Below are positions 33,256 through 45,241 of a stretch of 64,000 bases of DNA, piece by piece. Source of the stretch: Galeopsis tetrahit (Eukaryota > Streptophyta > Magnoliopsida > Lamiales > Lamiaceae); assembly GCA_963675135.1 (NCBI GenBank), contig OY776122.1, positions 84,578,472 to 84,642,471 on the forward strand, written 5' to 3'. The notes below the pieces were generated by a model, which saw only the letters and a program-made list of their open reading frames with translations, made no database searches and was not told the DNA's origin. Each line of letters begins with the position of its first letter. The first letter of the stretch is position 1. The position numbers and the translations under genes are program-made.

Positions 33256-36200
33256 GTCAACCCATTTGGGTTGGAAAAATATATTCCCCCATGAAAAAGG
33301 AAAGGAAAATGAGTTAATCTTCACACAACCATTCGACACATTTTCAAATTATAAAATGTTTCAAAATTACATATAAATCGCTAATTTTATGTACCAAATT
33401 ATACAAACTATCAATTTTTTACAGGTAAATTACTAAACTAATTTTTTTGGGACAATTTCTTCAAAAAAAAAAAAAAAAACTAAGGTGTGTTACCTGTAAT
33501 TTTTATGTACCAAACATTTTTATGTACCAAACATACTCACGTAAGAATTTGTGCACAATTTTTCCAGTAAAATTTCTTTAAAAAAATGAAATAGTAAGAA
33601 AATTTCCATTTAAACAACATGTTCCAGGTGACCCTTTTATATATATATATATTTTTTTTTTTATTATTATTATTACTCCTTGTATTATTTTGTACCATAG
33701 ACAAATAAGTATTTTAGATATATATTTTGTGTGCACACTCAAAATCCAAAAATTGTATACGTTAAATTATTGTTGCACTGTGTTTCTTTATTTTACTCAA
33801 TATTTTACATGTTAAATTTTTAACACGAATATTAATATGACACATATTAATTATTTATATAATGAAATAAATTATAAAACATTAAAATTGAAAAATGTAA
33901 TTTTATTCCAGAGTCGCGTCCATGATGCACAACTGTGATTTATTTGTGTTGTACAATCAAATCTGAAATTACAAATACTACAAAAAGTTGATTCACAAGA
34001 TTTGCACAATTGCACTCAATCCATTGACGACCCACTCACTCCGAAAAAAAATAAAAAATACTCCACTACTATAATTTTCTTTTCTAGAGTAGTATTTTTT
34101 ATTAATCGAATGACGGCACAATCTTTTTTTTTTTTACAATACAACTTCGTTTTCATTGTTGCAAACGCAAAGCGAGATCGAAAGTTCATCCACATTAAAC
34201 GGTTAGTCTACCCAACAAACAAAACTATCAAATTGATGAGCGCTTCTAATTATAGAGTGAGTCATGTGGTTGACGTCCCTATTAATAAAAGTCACTATAA
34301 CATTCGTGAAATGGTACATCAAGTCCCTACTATCTATCTCCCATTATGCATCAATGATGATCACTCATACCCTTTAATTTAGCCATTCGTCTAACAAAAT
34401 TCTCTTTTTGCCAAACTTTTTTTACAGGAAGTATAGTACAATGTGCTAATACATGTGATACAATTCCGAATTAAAATATACAAAAACCACACCAATAATC
34501 ATAATTTCGTAATCACTTCAACACATAAAACAAATAATTCAGCTGAAATAAAAAGAATAATAAAGGCCCACAAACAAGTGTTAGAAATAAAGTGAAGAGA
34601 AATAGTTGGAGGGTACGTAGGTCCACAATGCTTGACAAACAATATATGGTCCAAAAGGCACACCTTTTAACAGAGAGAAAAAGAGGGTTGTCCTTAAAAA
34701 GTAGGGATAAGGGCCCATAATACAAGGGGTTGGGATTAATGGAGAAGAACAAAATGGATGATTAAAGGGGACTTAATTGCACATGGCCAAGAGACAGTTC
34801 ACACATGAAAATAACATGGCCTTTTCTTTCATTTGCTTCCTATATTTACTACATTCATACTCTTTTTCTATTACACATTATTATAAACTCCTCATATCAA
34901 CCTTATCCCAGTCTTGTCAACTCATCAACCTACTTAATGCCCACCAATATACTAGTATAAATTAACACAATACTATTAATGCATTTTGAGTTTGATACTC
35001 CATGGTCATGTATAACATACTTGTTTCTTTTTGTACAAATATTAAAAAATATTATTTATTTATAAATAAAGTAGGATCGATAAAGTAAAATATGATAGAA
35101 TACATGTTTCGAAATACTCTGTAGAAAAAATACATTTTATATGGACAGTCTTAAAAAAAAACACTCTATCATGCTGATTTAATATGCTACGTAGAAAAGT
35201 GATGCACTGCAATGCACAATATTGGGTTAAGTAGGACATTCAATCATAGACTAGTAAACTTACCGTAGAGAATTACGTGATTATATAAATTCGAAAGAAT
35301 TTTGGATCATCTAAAAATTTATAAATTTATGTATATTAATTTTCTAACTCTCTCTCGCTCGTGGGAGGATTATTGTCTCTACCTTCTAAGAAGGAAGTTC
35401 ATCAAATGAATAATTTAATATGAGTTGAGTTGTTTTCGAATTTGAATCCAAAATGTGGGTAAGTCTAAATTTTAATACCATAATTCTATAAAAGAATTCG
35501 GCCTCATTTAAAAGTTTGAACGGGTAAAAAGGTGTAATATTGATTTATTTATATTAATTTCATGGAGTAGCAAAATTAATTGATGGTAATAAAAGAAACA
35601 ATAATGTGATATGTTTGGACATGAATTTATGACTTGCTCTTTATCCAACAATCAACAAATGCAACTGGATTTGGATATGTTTCCTTGTGTCAATTGGAGT
35701 AGAAAATAGATATGGATAGAGAAAAATAGAAATTTGAGATTTAATTATGAGATGAGTTTTTTTTTTTTTTAAATAATAAATAAATTGAACTTATTAAAAA
35801 ATGAGTTATAGGAGCACCTGTTTTTTTTTTTTCTTCTTTTGGTACGGAATTTTGGAATTTTATCCAGCAATGCGATTTTTTTTTTTTTTGGACAGGTCGT
35901 GTAATACCTCTCAAACTCTATATATGAGGCAAATTAATATATTTAATCTACATAATACACAAAAATAATTTTTGAACTTCGTAATTATGTATTTTGGGAT
36001 GACTAATGAGTATGTAGAATATTGACTTAGTCAGACAATTAAATAATTAAATATTTGTGGATAAAGGCATCACATGGTGGATTTATTGCCAATAGTTTTT
36101 ATTTCACCTACATCTGAGGCCTAAATTAAATGAACCTGCATTCAACATTTATTTTAAATCTTAAAAAAAAAAAAAACAAACAAACAAACATTATATCAAT

Positions 36201-37592
36201 AAATAAATAGATAAGAATAATTCTGCACTGGGTTACCCATGGATGATTTTTAAAAACTACATTATATGCCATCGGATTCAGTAAATTATACTCAGTGTCT
36301 CCTTTTATTCTACTCGGTATCAGAATGTAGATTGGATTTCACTTAGAAACGTCAGATTTCACATGGATGATTTTTTTATCACGTGCCATAAAAATGTGCA
36401 GAATGATGATTTTTTTTTTTGGCTGCGGTTACTTAATTTTATACTTATTTCAACGATATATTACATTTATTATTTAATTATAATTTATCAATACTTTTCT
36501 ATTTAAAAAAAAAAAACCATATCTCTGTATTACATCTATTATTATTTATTAAACAAAATTACAAAAAAAGAAAAGTGAAACTTATAAAACAACTAAAAAG
36601 CTTGTATTGGAGTATTGGACTATTACCTCCCTTATTTTAGACATATTTTATGAGTTCAAAAGTCCACTATTTTGGCAGCACTTTGGGATCGGCATTCTAA
36701 ATTAGTTTATGATTATTATTTTTAAAAGTTTTTTATTTCATTTTTCATTTAACTGGTTTCTTTTATACTTTCCTCAGTTTCTACATATTTATCATTTATA
36801 TCATCACATTTTTTTTATATAATATTCTTTCTTTACATTTTAATAAAGTTTACAAAAAAATTCTAATACGTCTATTTTATCTATTTAAAAAAAATTATGC
36901 AAAGATGAGTATTTTCTACTTCAAATTAAAAATGAAACAAAACAATCCCTTTCTTTAAAATAAAAAATCTTAATCTAAACAGTAAACACTCAACAATTGA
37001 ATCTATATTTTTTAATAAGCTGTTTGAAGTCAAATCCAGCAATGTAAATTGCAGTACTTGATATCATTAGACTTAATCTTCTATGATTGTTGGGTAACTT
37101 TTATTAAATATTAATTGAATTATATTATCGTGAATCACATTGATTCAATCAACAATAAAATGAGACTGTGTCTAAATAATTATTACGCGCGAGATCACAC
37201 CACTCGACTTTTATGTTTTTTATTTTTTGTTGACAAATATAGAACTTAGATAATATTAACGCAAGTGGACCGTGTGATTGGTCTCCCTAAATTAATTAGT
37301 CGGTTCTTAATTCGAATAGTTGAGATTTGAAAAAAAATAAAGTGTGCTTCAATGAATTTCATAATTTGCTGTTGCACTGAAAGTTCAAATCATAAACTCG
37401 TTTGTTCAAATGAAAACCATCAGTCCTAACTTCAAAACTTGACTTTTATGTTGATGACATGAGATATGTATTTAAATTGATTTTTTTTATTTAAATAGTG
37501 CCACTTAAATGAATTATATTAATAGTTTATACAATTATACATATACGTGAACTCAAATTTATACTATTGTTATTTATGAAATACTATTATAG
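33256..37592. other. Gene-free AT-rich stretch
   Basis: Many poly(A)/poly(T) tracts and (TA)n or (ATT)n runs. Open stretches at 34002-34382 and 34513-34752 show no domain, and the first lacks an ATG start. I see no gene, RNA or complete element. Confidence 0.5.
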
Positions 37593-37782
37593 TATAGAGA
37601 AACAATGAATTGTGAAATTATGATTTCATTGAATGATTTGAAGTGTTTACAAGAGAGGTATTTAAAGATACAAAAACATATCTATTCTACATCTTAAGTA
37701 AATAAAATAAAGATTTACAAGATATATAAATATATTATGCAAGATATATAATATCTCTTAATATATTTATATATGCCTAATA
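37593..37782 (-). repeat. 3' LTR of the copia element
   Basis: 190 bp, from TATAGAGAAACAATGAATTG to ATATGCCTAATA on the plus strand; it is downstream of pol in the minus-strand reading. It is preceded (coding strand) by the polypurine tract that overlaps the pol stop codon. Confidence 0.9.
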
Positions 37783-37789
37783 CGCCCCC

Positions 37790-40700
37790 TCAAGATGGAG
37801 CTCCGTAGGAGAGTCCAATCTTGGTCATTAGAAGTTGGAGTCGAGGTCGAGGAAGAGGCTTTGTAAGGGCATCAGCAAGTTGGTCCGCAGAGGAGACATG
37901 TGAGACCCTAAGCTGAGACGACTTGATCAAATCTCGAACAAAGTGGAAGTCGATTGCAATATGCTTCATTCGAGAGTGAAAGACAGGATTCGAACAGAGA
38001 TAAGTGGCTCCAATGTTGTCACAATAGATGGCAGGTACATCAGAAACTTTGAAGCACAACTCATGAAACAGAGATTTTAACCATTGAACTTCAGAGGCAG
38101 TGGAGGCAATGGCACGATACTCTGCTTCTGTTGATGAACGAGCAATAGATTTTTGTTTCTTTGAGGACCAAGAGATAGGATTGGCACCGAGGAACACAAT
38201 ATAAGCACTTGTGGAGGAACGATCATCACTGTTGCCGGCCCAATCAGCATCAGTGAAGCAGTGTAGAGAGGAGGAGGTAGTTGGTCGGAGCGTGATTCCA
38301 ACATCTCTCGTTCCATTCAAATACCTAAGTAGGCGTTTGGCGGCTCCCCAATGAGTGACAGTCGGGGCATGCATAAACTGACATAGTTTGTGAACGGCAA
38401 ATGCAATGTCGGGTCTTGTGAGTTGAAGATATTGAAGACTGCCAAGTATTTGGCGATATTGAGTGGCATCAGCAGGAGGTGTCCCATCGGCAAGGGTAAG
38501 ACGAGCGGAGGCGGCTAGTGGGGTCTGAACAGGTTTGGAGGTGATCATATTGTATCGAGTGAGTAGATCAACCACGTATTTACGTTGAGAGAGAAAGCAG
38601 TAGTTGTTGGTACGAAGAACCTCAACACCTAAGAAGTAGGAAAGAGGACCCAAGTCCTTCACTGAAAACTGTGAACTGAGGTTTGTTGCCACACGAGTAA
38701 AGGAGGTAATGGAATTTCCTGTGAGAATCAAATCATCAACATACACAAGGAAATAAGCAATAATACCCGATTTATTGTATACAAATAGTGATTCATCAGA
38801 TTTTGTGTGGATAAACCCAATTCCTTCCAAAAACGTCCTAAGTGCATAATACCAAGTACGAGGAGCCTGTTTCAAACCATAAATGGATTTGTGTAATTTG
38901 CAAACATAGGATGGAAATGCCTTATCAACGAAACCAGGAGGTTGAGCCATGTAAACTGTATCAGAAAGGGAGCCATGAAGAAAAGCATTGTTGACATCAA
39001 ACTGGCGAAGCGGCCAGTTTTGGGTGACTGCAATACTAAGAACAGCTCTGACAGTGGCAGGTTTTACAACCGGACTGAAGGTTTCAGAAAAGTCAACGCC
39101 TGGACGTTGATGAAAGCCTTTGGCAACAAGACGAGCTTTATATTTGTCTAGAGATCCATCGGGCTTGCGTTTAATACGAAATACCCACTTTGAACCAACA
39201 ATATTCTGAGACACAGTAGGGGGTACCAAGTCCCAAGTACCATTTCTGAGAAGAGCATCAAATTCAACAGACATAGCCTCTCTCCATCGTTCATCTTTTA
39301 GAGCCTGAGTGACACAACTTGGTTCAGCGTTAGAAGATATTGAAGACAAACAATACCTCTGATTTGGTTTGAAAATTCCCCTTTGAGAGCGGGTGACCAT
39401 GCCCGATCGAGGCGCTACTTGAGGTGGTACGGGAGGTCGTGGAGGAGCAACGGGCAGCACGAGAGGGTCAGATTGTGAGGCGGGAATGGTTGCAGGCGGT
39501 GGTGGAGGTATAGGCATGGATGTGTGTGGTTCAGTTGTATGTACCAGGTCAGAATGTGGTGGAACAACGGGCGGATTAATTAAAGCAGTGGGTTCAGTGG
39601 GTGTGTTCGCTGAAATGGTGGGTTTAGTGGGTGTAAACGGGTGAGTGCTAGTTTTGGCAAAGGGAAAAATATTTTCAACAAACTGGACGTGTCGAGAGGT
39701 GTATATTTTGTTAGTAGATGGATCTAGGCAAAGGTAGGCACTTTGGGTGATAGAGTACCCAATGAAGACACACGGAATGGATCGAGGGTCAAGTTTGTGA
39801 GTTGAGTAAGGACGGAGCCAAGGATAGCATAGGCAACCAAAAACTCGAAGTTTGGAGAGGTTTGGAGTTTGTTTTAGGAGGACTTGAAAAGAGGATTGCA
39901 TGTGAAGATTTACCTTGGGGAAACGATTAATGACATAGGTGGCTGTGGCAATTGCATATGGCCAAAAGGTTAGAGGCATGGAAGCATGATGTAGTAAGGC
40001 AAGAGCCGTGTCAACGACATGTCTGTGACGTCGTTCAGACATGCCATTGTGTTCAGGGGTGTGAGGGGGTGTGGTAAGGTGAGTTATGCCACATGTTTGG
40101 AGAAACGAGCGGAGAGCAATAAATTCTCCTCCGTTATCGGAGTATAAGGTTTTAATTTTAGTGTGATAGAAATTTTCAACAAGGGATTTATAGATGGTGA
40201 ATGTGGGTAAGACATCTGATTTGCGTTTTAAGGGGTAAATCCACATATATTTGCTAAAGTGATCAACAAACATAACGTAGTACTTAAAGCCATCATTAGA
40301 CATAATCGGAGCAGACCATACATCAAAGTAGATAACATCAAGAGGTTTATGAGAGACGATGCTACTAGAATCATTAAAAGGCAATTTGTGGCTTTTGATA
40401 CATTTGCAAGAGTTACAGTTAAGCAGAGGGGAAGTAATGTTTGGTAAGTGATATTTAGACAAAGTATGAGAAAGTATTTTTAGGGACGGATGGCCTAAAC
40501 GTGCATGCCAAACCGTAGTGGGTAGGCGGGTGGAGAGAAGAGCAGTAGGTGTGGGGTAGGATGCTCGTGCTGGCCAAATGTAGAGATTATTCACTCGTTT
40601 CCCTACGAGGAGGGTGCTCCCCGTGCGACCATCCCGTACCTGAAAGGACGAAGCACCAAAGATAACGTCAACCTTATTATCCCGACAAAGACTTGAAACT

Positions 40701-41941
40701 GAAATTAGATTTTTAGACATTTTCGGGACAACTAACACATTTGGAAATTGCAAAACTTCAAGATTTTGAAAAGATAGAGAGCCAATATGAGAGATTTTTA
40801 ACCCTTTACCATCACCGATGACTACATCATCGGAACCAGAGTAAGGCGAGTGAATAGACAAGTTTTGAAGGTCGGAGGTGACGTGGGTAGACGCTCCAGA
40901 ATCTAGAATCCAAGGGGCCGAAGGGCTGGCCATGTGGGCTGAATATGCAGGTCTATTCGGCGCTGAGTTGGGGTGAGACGTTTGCGCCGGTGGGGGGAGT
41001 TCTGGGCAGCGTTTGGCTGTGTGCCCTAAGACCCCACAGTATTGGCAGCGACCCTGGTAGCCACGCGAGCTGGAAGTAGAGGGACGGCTGTCAGTCTGGT
41101 AGCCACGCGAGCTGGAAGGAGCGGAACGGCTGTCAGTAGATCGCGGCGCTTGTTTGGGCGACGAGCGATTCCCGAATCTGGGTGAGCCTCGGCCAGCGAC
41201 AAACGCCGACGTCGGGACTGGTGGAGAAGTATCGTCTCTGCTTGCGAGCTGGGCTTCCATACCGAGGAGTTTATCGAAGAGCTCCTCAAATATGATTCCA
41301 GAATCCCGGGCTTGGATGGCGTTGACAAGATTGTGGTAGGGTTCATCAAGACCGTGCAAGATTTTGAGAGTAATGTCATCTTGATCCGTTTTGACTCCAA
41401 GGAGGGCAAGCTCGTCTACGGTAGTGCGAATATCGTTGAGGTACTCCGTAATGGATTTGGAGCCTTTAGTAGGGTTGCGAATTTTATTTTTGAGAGCTAG
41501 AATTCGCCCACGAGATGGGCGACCATAGATGTTGGATAGAGTTTTCCAAGCATCGAATGATGTGGTGGCCGACGCAATAAACGGAATCAAGGTAGGAGTC
41601 ATGGAGCCAATAAGGGCTGAAAGAATGAGTTGATCTTGACGAATCCACTTAGAGTATTCAAGATTGGGGGCCTCGGCTGTGTTGGTTGCAGCCGGTGGTG
41701 TGTCGGTTGCCGGTGTGCTTGTAGTCGCTGGAATGGTGGTGGTAGTCGCTGGAATGGTGGCGGGGGGGGGGCATGGAGTGGTTCCATCGATGAAACCAAG
41801 AAGATCATACCCGGTGAGGAGGGTACGGAATTGAAACGACCAAGCGACGTAGTTGGTGGAGTTAAGCTTTAGCGGAGCTTGAGCGGAGACGTTGAACGCA
41901 ACGAAACCGGATTTGAGATTGGGATCGGCAGGTGCAGCCAT
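37790..41941 (-). CDS. Copia gag-pol polyprotein, intact, 1383 aa
   Basis: One frame encodes gag, protease, integrase, reverse transcriptase and RNase H, the copia order. Residues about 15-240 form the UBN2-type gag (LNSTNYVAWSFQFRTLLTGY; ITEYLNDIRTTVDELALLG). The zinc knuckle CQYCGVLGHTAKRC is at 299-312 (CX2CX4HX4C). The protease motif WILDSGASTHVTSD is near 344. Integrase has HARLGHPS, the GAG-pre region, and acidic residues in DVW, YSDNGGEF and the later Glu in HNGMSERRHRH. RT carries FDVNNAFLHG and the catalytic YVDDLILTGN. RNase H has TDADWAGN and SSTEAEYRA. No stop or frameshift, so the element may be autonomous. Start ATG at 41941; stop at 37790, overlapping the polypurine tract. Confidence 0.95.
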   Translation of the reverse strand: MAAPADPNLKSGFVAFNVSAQAPLKLNSTNYVAWSFQFRTLLTGYDLLGFIDGTTPCPPPATIPATTTTIPATTSTPATDTPPAATNTAEAPNLEYSKWIRQDQLILSALIGSMTPTLIPFIASATTSFDAWKTLSNIYGRPSRGRILALKNKIRNPTKGSKSITEYLNDIRTTVDELALLGVKTDQDDITLKILHGLDEPYHNLVNAIQARDSGIIFEELFDKLLGMEAQLASRDDTSPPVPTSAFVAGRGSPRFGNRSSPKQAPRSTDSRSAPSSSRGYQTDSRPSTSSSRGYQGRCQYCGVLGHTAKRCPELPPPAQTSHPNSAPNRPAYSAHMASPSAPWILDSGASTHVTSDLQNLSIHSPYSGSDDVVIGDGKGLKISHIGSLSFQNLEVLQFPNVLVVPKMSKNLISVSSLCRDNKVDVIFGASSFQVRDGRTGSTLLVGKRVNNLYIWPARASYPTPTALLSTRLPTTVWHARLGHPSLKILSHTLSKYHLPNITSPLLNCNSCKCIKSHKLPFNDSSSIVSHKPLDVIYFDVWSAPIMSNDGFKYYVMFVDHFSKYMWIYPLKRKSDVLPTFTIYKSLVENFYHTKIKTLYSDNGGEFIALRSFLQTCGITHLTTPPHTPEHNGMSERRHRHVVDTALALLHHASMPLTFWPYAIATATYVINRFPKVNLHMQSSFQVLLKQTPNLSKLRVFGCLCYPWLRPYSTHKLDPRSIPCVFIGYSITQSAYLCLDPSTNKIYTSRHVQFVENIFPFAKTSTHPFTPTKPTISANTPTEPTALINPPVVPPHSDLVHTTEPHTSMPIPPPPPATIPASQSDPLVLPVAPPRPPVPPQVAPRSGMVTRSQRGIFKPNQRYCLSSISSNAEPSCVTQALKDERWREAMSVEFDALLRNGTWDLVPPTVSQNIVGSKWVFRIKRKPDGSLDKYKARLVAKGFHQRPGVDFSETFSPVVKPATVRAVLSIAVTQNWPLRQFDVNNAFLHGSLSDTVYMAQPPGFVDKAFPSYVCKLHKSIYGLKQAPRTWYYALRTFLEGIGFIHTKSDESLFVYNKSGIIAYFLVYVDDLILTGNSITSFTRVATNLSSQFSVKDLGPLSYFLGVEVLRTNNYCFLSQRKYVVDLLTRYNMITSKPVQTPLAASARLTLADGTPPADATQYRQILGSLQYLQLTRPDIAFAVHKLCQFMHAPTVTHWGAAKRLLRYLNGTRDVGITLRPTTSSSLHCFTDADWAGNSDDRSSTSAYIVFLGANPISWSSKKQKSIARSSTEAEYRAIASTASEVQWLKSLFHELCFKVSDVPAIYCDNIGATYLCSNPVFHSRMKHIAIDFHFVRDLIKSSQLRVSHVSSADQLADALTKPLPRPRLQLLMTKIGLSYGAPS

Positions 41942-42209
41942 TAGTGAAACGTGATCTGAGTTTGAGAGAGAGATGAAGGGGAGTTTGTGAGGGAAAAGTG
42001 AAGCAGGGGAGTAAGGATGTGATGGGAGAGGAAGTTAGAATGTAGTTATGGGTTTTGAGGAGGTAGTTGCAACAACCTGGAGGTTGAAGCAGGGGAGATA
42101 ACCGCACAGAGGTTATTGAATTTTGAAGAGGGCAAGCAAAGCTTGGTTATGGGTGCGTAGGCGGCAGATTTACAGCCGTTGGGGAAGGATCGAGGCGTGA
42201 GCCGATTGG

Positions 42210-42222
42210 CTCGTTGATACCA
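42210..42222 (-). promoter_or_regulatory. Primer binding site of the copia element
   Basis: Minus strand TGGTATCAACGAG, next to the 5' LTR. Its first eight bases match the usual plant copia site TGGTATCAGAGC, complementary to the 3' end of initiator Met-tRNA. Confidence 0.8.
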
Positions 42223-42412
42223 TATAGAGAAACAATGAATTGTGAAATTATGATTTCATTGAATGATTTGAAGTGTTTACAAGAGAGGTATTTAAAGATA
42301 CAAAAACATATCTATTCTAAATCTTAAGTAAATAAAATAAAGATTTACAAGATATATAAATATATTATGCAAGATATATAATATCTCTTAATATATTTAT
42401 ATATGCCTAATA
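42223..42412 (-). repeat. 5' LTR of the copia element
   Basis: 190 bp, identical to the other LTR except one base. It would contain the element's promoter; the minus strand is rich in TATA-like sequence (GCATATATAAATATATT near its start). Confidence 0.9.
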
Positions 42413-45229
42413 TACAGAACTACACTTGACAATTATATATTTAATGAGTTTAAATTATGATATAAAATAAGATACTATAAAACGACACATTAACAACCTT
42501 TTTTAAAGACCTGAGCAAACTTTATTTAGTCATATGAACACGAAATTGACCTCATGGTATATATTTAATTTGTAGTACCCCAGAATATTTCTTTTACTTA
42601 TAATATTTTAAATTTTAATGAAATGTAATGCATTATTTTAATCGCGTATTTCAACGACTGAAGATGAAGGGCCAATTTCCTCTAAATTAAATTTAATCGA
42701 CATAATATTTCACCTAATCTACTTAATTAAAATTAATATATCGTTTTTCAAGTGAGGTAGTTCAACTATCAATCTGATTTTAACCATTCAACTGCTTCAA
42801 TTATATTTTTATTTTTCGTGTATGTAGTAGAATCTTATGCATCACATTTGATTTTGTTTATAGTTTCCCCGTGCAATTGCATACGCATGAATCATGATCG
42901 ATAGACAGAACGGGGTCAGTTTCATGACCGGAGGAAACGTATCAATTTTCAATATGAAATAATCATTTCAAGCCAAATATGCATCACTATTAACACAATT
43001 ATATATAAAAATGATTTTTTTAAATCTTTAAATTAAGAACTTATACTTTTCGCCGTTGTACAAGACATATTCTATTAGAGGGTCTTGCACAAGCTTTGAT
43101 GTTTTCATAAATTCGAAAAGAAGAGAACAAAATTGTCATATTTTTGGATAAGAAAGGAAGAAATTAGTTATATAAGGGCAAAAGCATAATTTCACTTTAA
43201 TAAAAAAAAATTAGTTGAATGCAAACATACCTTCAAAGTCCAATAAAAGAGAGCAAACCTCCTTTTCACAATTCATATACCATACAAATTCAATTAATTG
43301 CCCTCTAATAAGCTATAGATTCACAATTTGAATCCTCCTAAGAGCCCAATAAGGTACACAACACGCAAAATTTCAACAAAATCGAATACGACCCGCTAGA
43401 TTTTGGGTTGGGGACAATCAAAATTAAATTGTGCATATATACACTCGTGTTTTAAACCCTTCACAAGGCTAACATATATGTATATTTATAACTTATAAGG
43501 TTATCATTATAGATAACATGTGAAATTTTAATACATAAGATATACTCCTTCCGTCATTTTAAAATTTACACATTTTATCATTTTAAGCGTCTCATCGAAA
43601 GTTACGTATTTCATTTTATGACAACTCACTATCCATTTCCACCTCTCTTTACTGTTTTTTTACATCTATCTACCATTTTCTTTTCATATAATATCTCTCT
43701 ACCTTAACAATCAAGTACACACATAATACTATATTTTTTAATACATGTGTCAAAATTAAATTGACAACTTTCAAAAATACAAATTACTTTATTATTTATT
43801 CTATAATAAATAGAAAAGGCAAGGTAAAAAATCCGCAAATTAGCTATGTTGCTGCTGACTGCTCTTTTTTTTTTTATTATTTATAATGAAAATTAGCTAT
43901 ATATATCTTCTACTCAACGTACTATTATCATAAAAATAGGTGAATAATTGGATTCGGACACCTCATGGCATAACAACTTTTTTACTCTTTAATTTGTATT
44001 GGGTTGTTGGCCAGCAATATTTTGAGGTCATAATCCACGTAAGAAAATTAATAGAATTAGTCATACTTAAAAGTTGCGTTAGGTGGCATTAGTTAGCACA
44101 TATTAAGCTAAGCCACGGTAACATCTCAATTAAACAACTAAGCCACAATTAAACATTATAATTGGAGTGGTTAGTCATGATTCTTATTTCAACAACCGAC
44201 CACCAGAAATATATAGTTACCCTAATTAATTATGAGATGTGCATGTAAAGATTAAACTTAAATAGGATAATTTCATGGTAAAAAAAGAAAAAGAAAAATC
44301 TAGTTTACATGCATTTATCAAATTCTCCATGTAAAATTTTAAGTTAATTTTTACATCATCGGTCACTATTATTAAGATTTTGATGAGAGACGTCACTATT
44401 AAAGAGTATACATAATTTTATGTGTTTTTTTTATAGGAAAGATTGATTTTTGTTGTATTTGGTCAAATCCGACTTGTAGTCGCTCAGTAGACATGTATAA
44501 ATACTAGAAAATTCATTTTTTTTAACATATAACAAATACTACAATCTACTTTATAACAATTTGGATTGAAGGGTGTATAAATATTTTCTACCAACAACAT
44601 ATACAAATTTTATCTCAATTATTCATATAATTTTTTACTCCTACCTAACATTGCCTAAGAGTAATAAAACTATTTTATTTTTTATTTATAAGAAATCCAA
44701 ACTTTGTAGGAGTAATAATTTTGATTGATAACGTTGATTTTACAATTCATTGCTTTAATTATATCCCACTATCAATTCCTTGCAAAAATGGGAAAGCTTT
44801 CAACCGTGCATATATCAATTAATTAATTACTACTCTTTCTCCTACAAGCTAAACCACTTCAAATCTTCAATAATGATACTTTCACTCTGAAGCAAAAACT
44901 TCAAAAGGGAAATAATAAACAAAATGAAAATAATAAATTAATCATGAACAAAATAAAAGGTTTAATATCATATACTGAAATAATATCTTGTCTAAAGTCC
45001 GAATTTATAAAGTGGTGTGCATTTAATTAATTTTATTTATTTCCCAATATACACATTTGTCTGTTGTTAGCCTCTTAATACAAGTTTTCTGAATCTTTAG
45101 AACAATATTACGTAGTAATTAGAATTTTAACTCATCAATCATCATTGCCTTATCATTACATAACGAAATTCGTAGGACAGAGTATCCTACAACTGTTTCG
45201 GACAAATTGTTAGGGAATTAATTTTTGAA

Positions 45230-45241
45230 TGGTATCAGAGC
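45230..45241 (+). promoter_or_regulatory. Orphan copia-type primer-binding-site motif
   Basis: TGGTATCAGAGC, the exact plant copia Met-tRNA primer site, followed by about 60 bp typical of the leader (cattacactcacgtccacac). No LTR pair or gag-pol is recognisable beside it, so it probably marks a truncated or solo remnant. Confidence 0.45.

Larger units (their letters stand above)
37593..42412 (-). mobile_element. Complete Ty1/copia LTR retrotransposon
   Basis: A 4,820-bp element. The LTRs (37593-37782 and 42223-42412, 190 bp each) differ at one base by eye (C/A at 'ctattcta[c/a]atctt'). Flanks TATAG and TACAG are a 4-of-5 target duplication. On the coding (minus) strand the LTR begins TATTAGGC and ends CTCTATA, so the termini are TA...TA rather than TG...CA. 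A Met-tRNA type primer site TGGTATCAACGAG directly follows the 5' LTR, and a polypurine run TTGAGGGGGCG precedes the 3' LTR. One uninterrupted gag-pol frame fills the interior. Confidence 0.93.

Noticed and set aside
34002..34382. 126-codon open frame on the plus strand
   Set aside because: It begins with TTG rather than ATG, has no recognisable domain, and lies in AT-rich repeat-like DNA.
36222..36402. Possible short inverted-repeat element (attctgcac ... gtgcagaat)
   Set aside because: Only nine bases pair and no target duplication was found, so chance is likely.
44560..44573. Match to the first 14 bases of miR159 (TTTGGATTGAAGGG)
   Set aside because: The remaining bases differ from the mature miRNA and no complementary arm for a precursor hairpin is present nearby.
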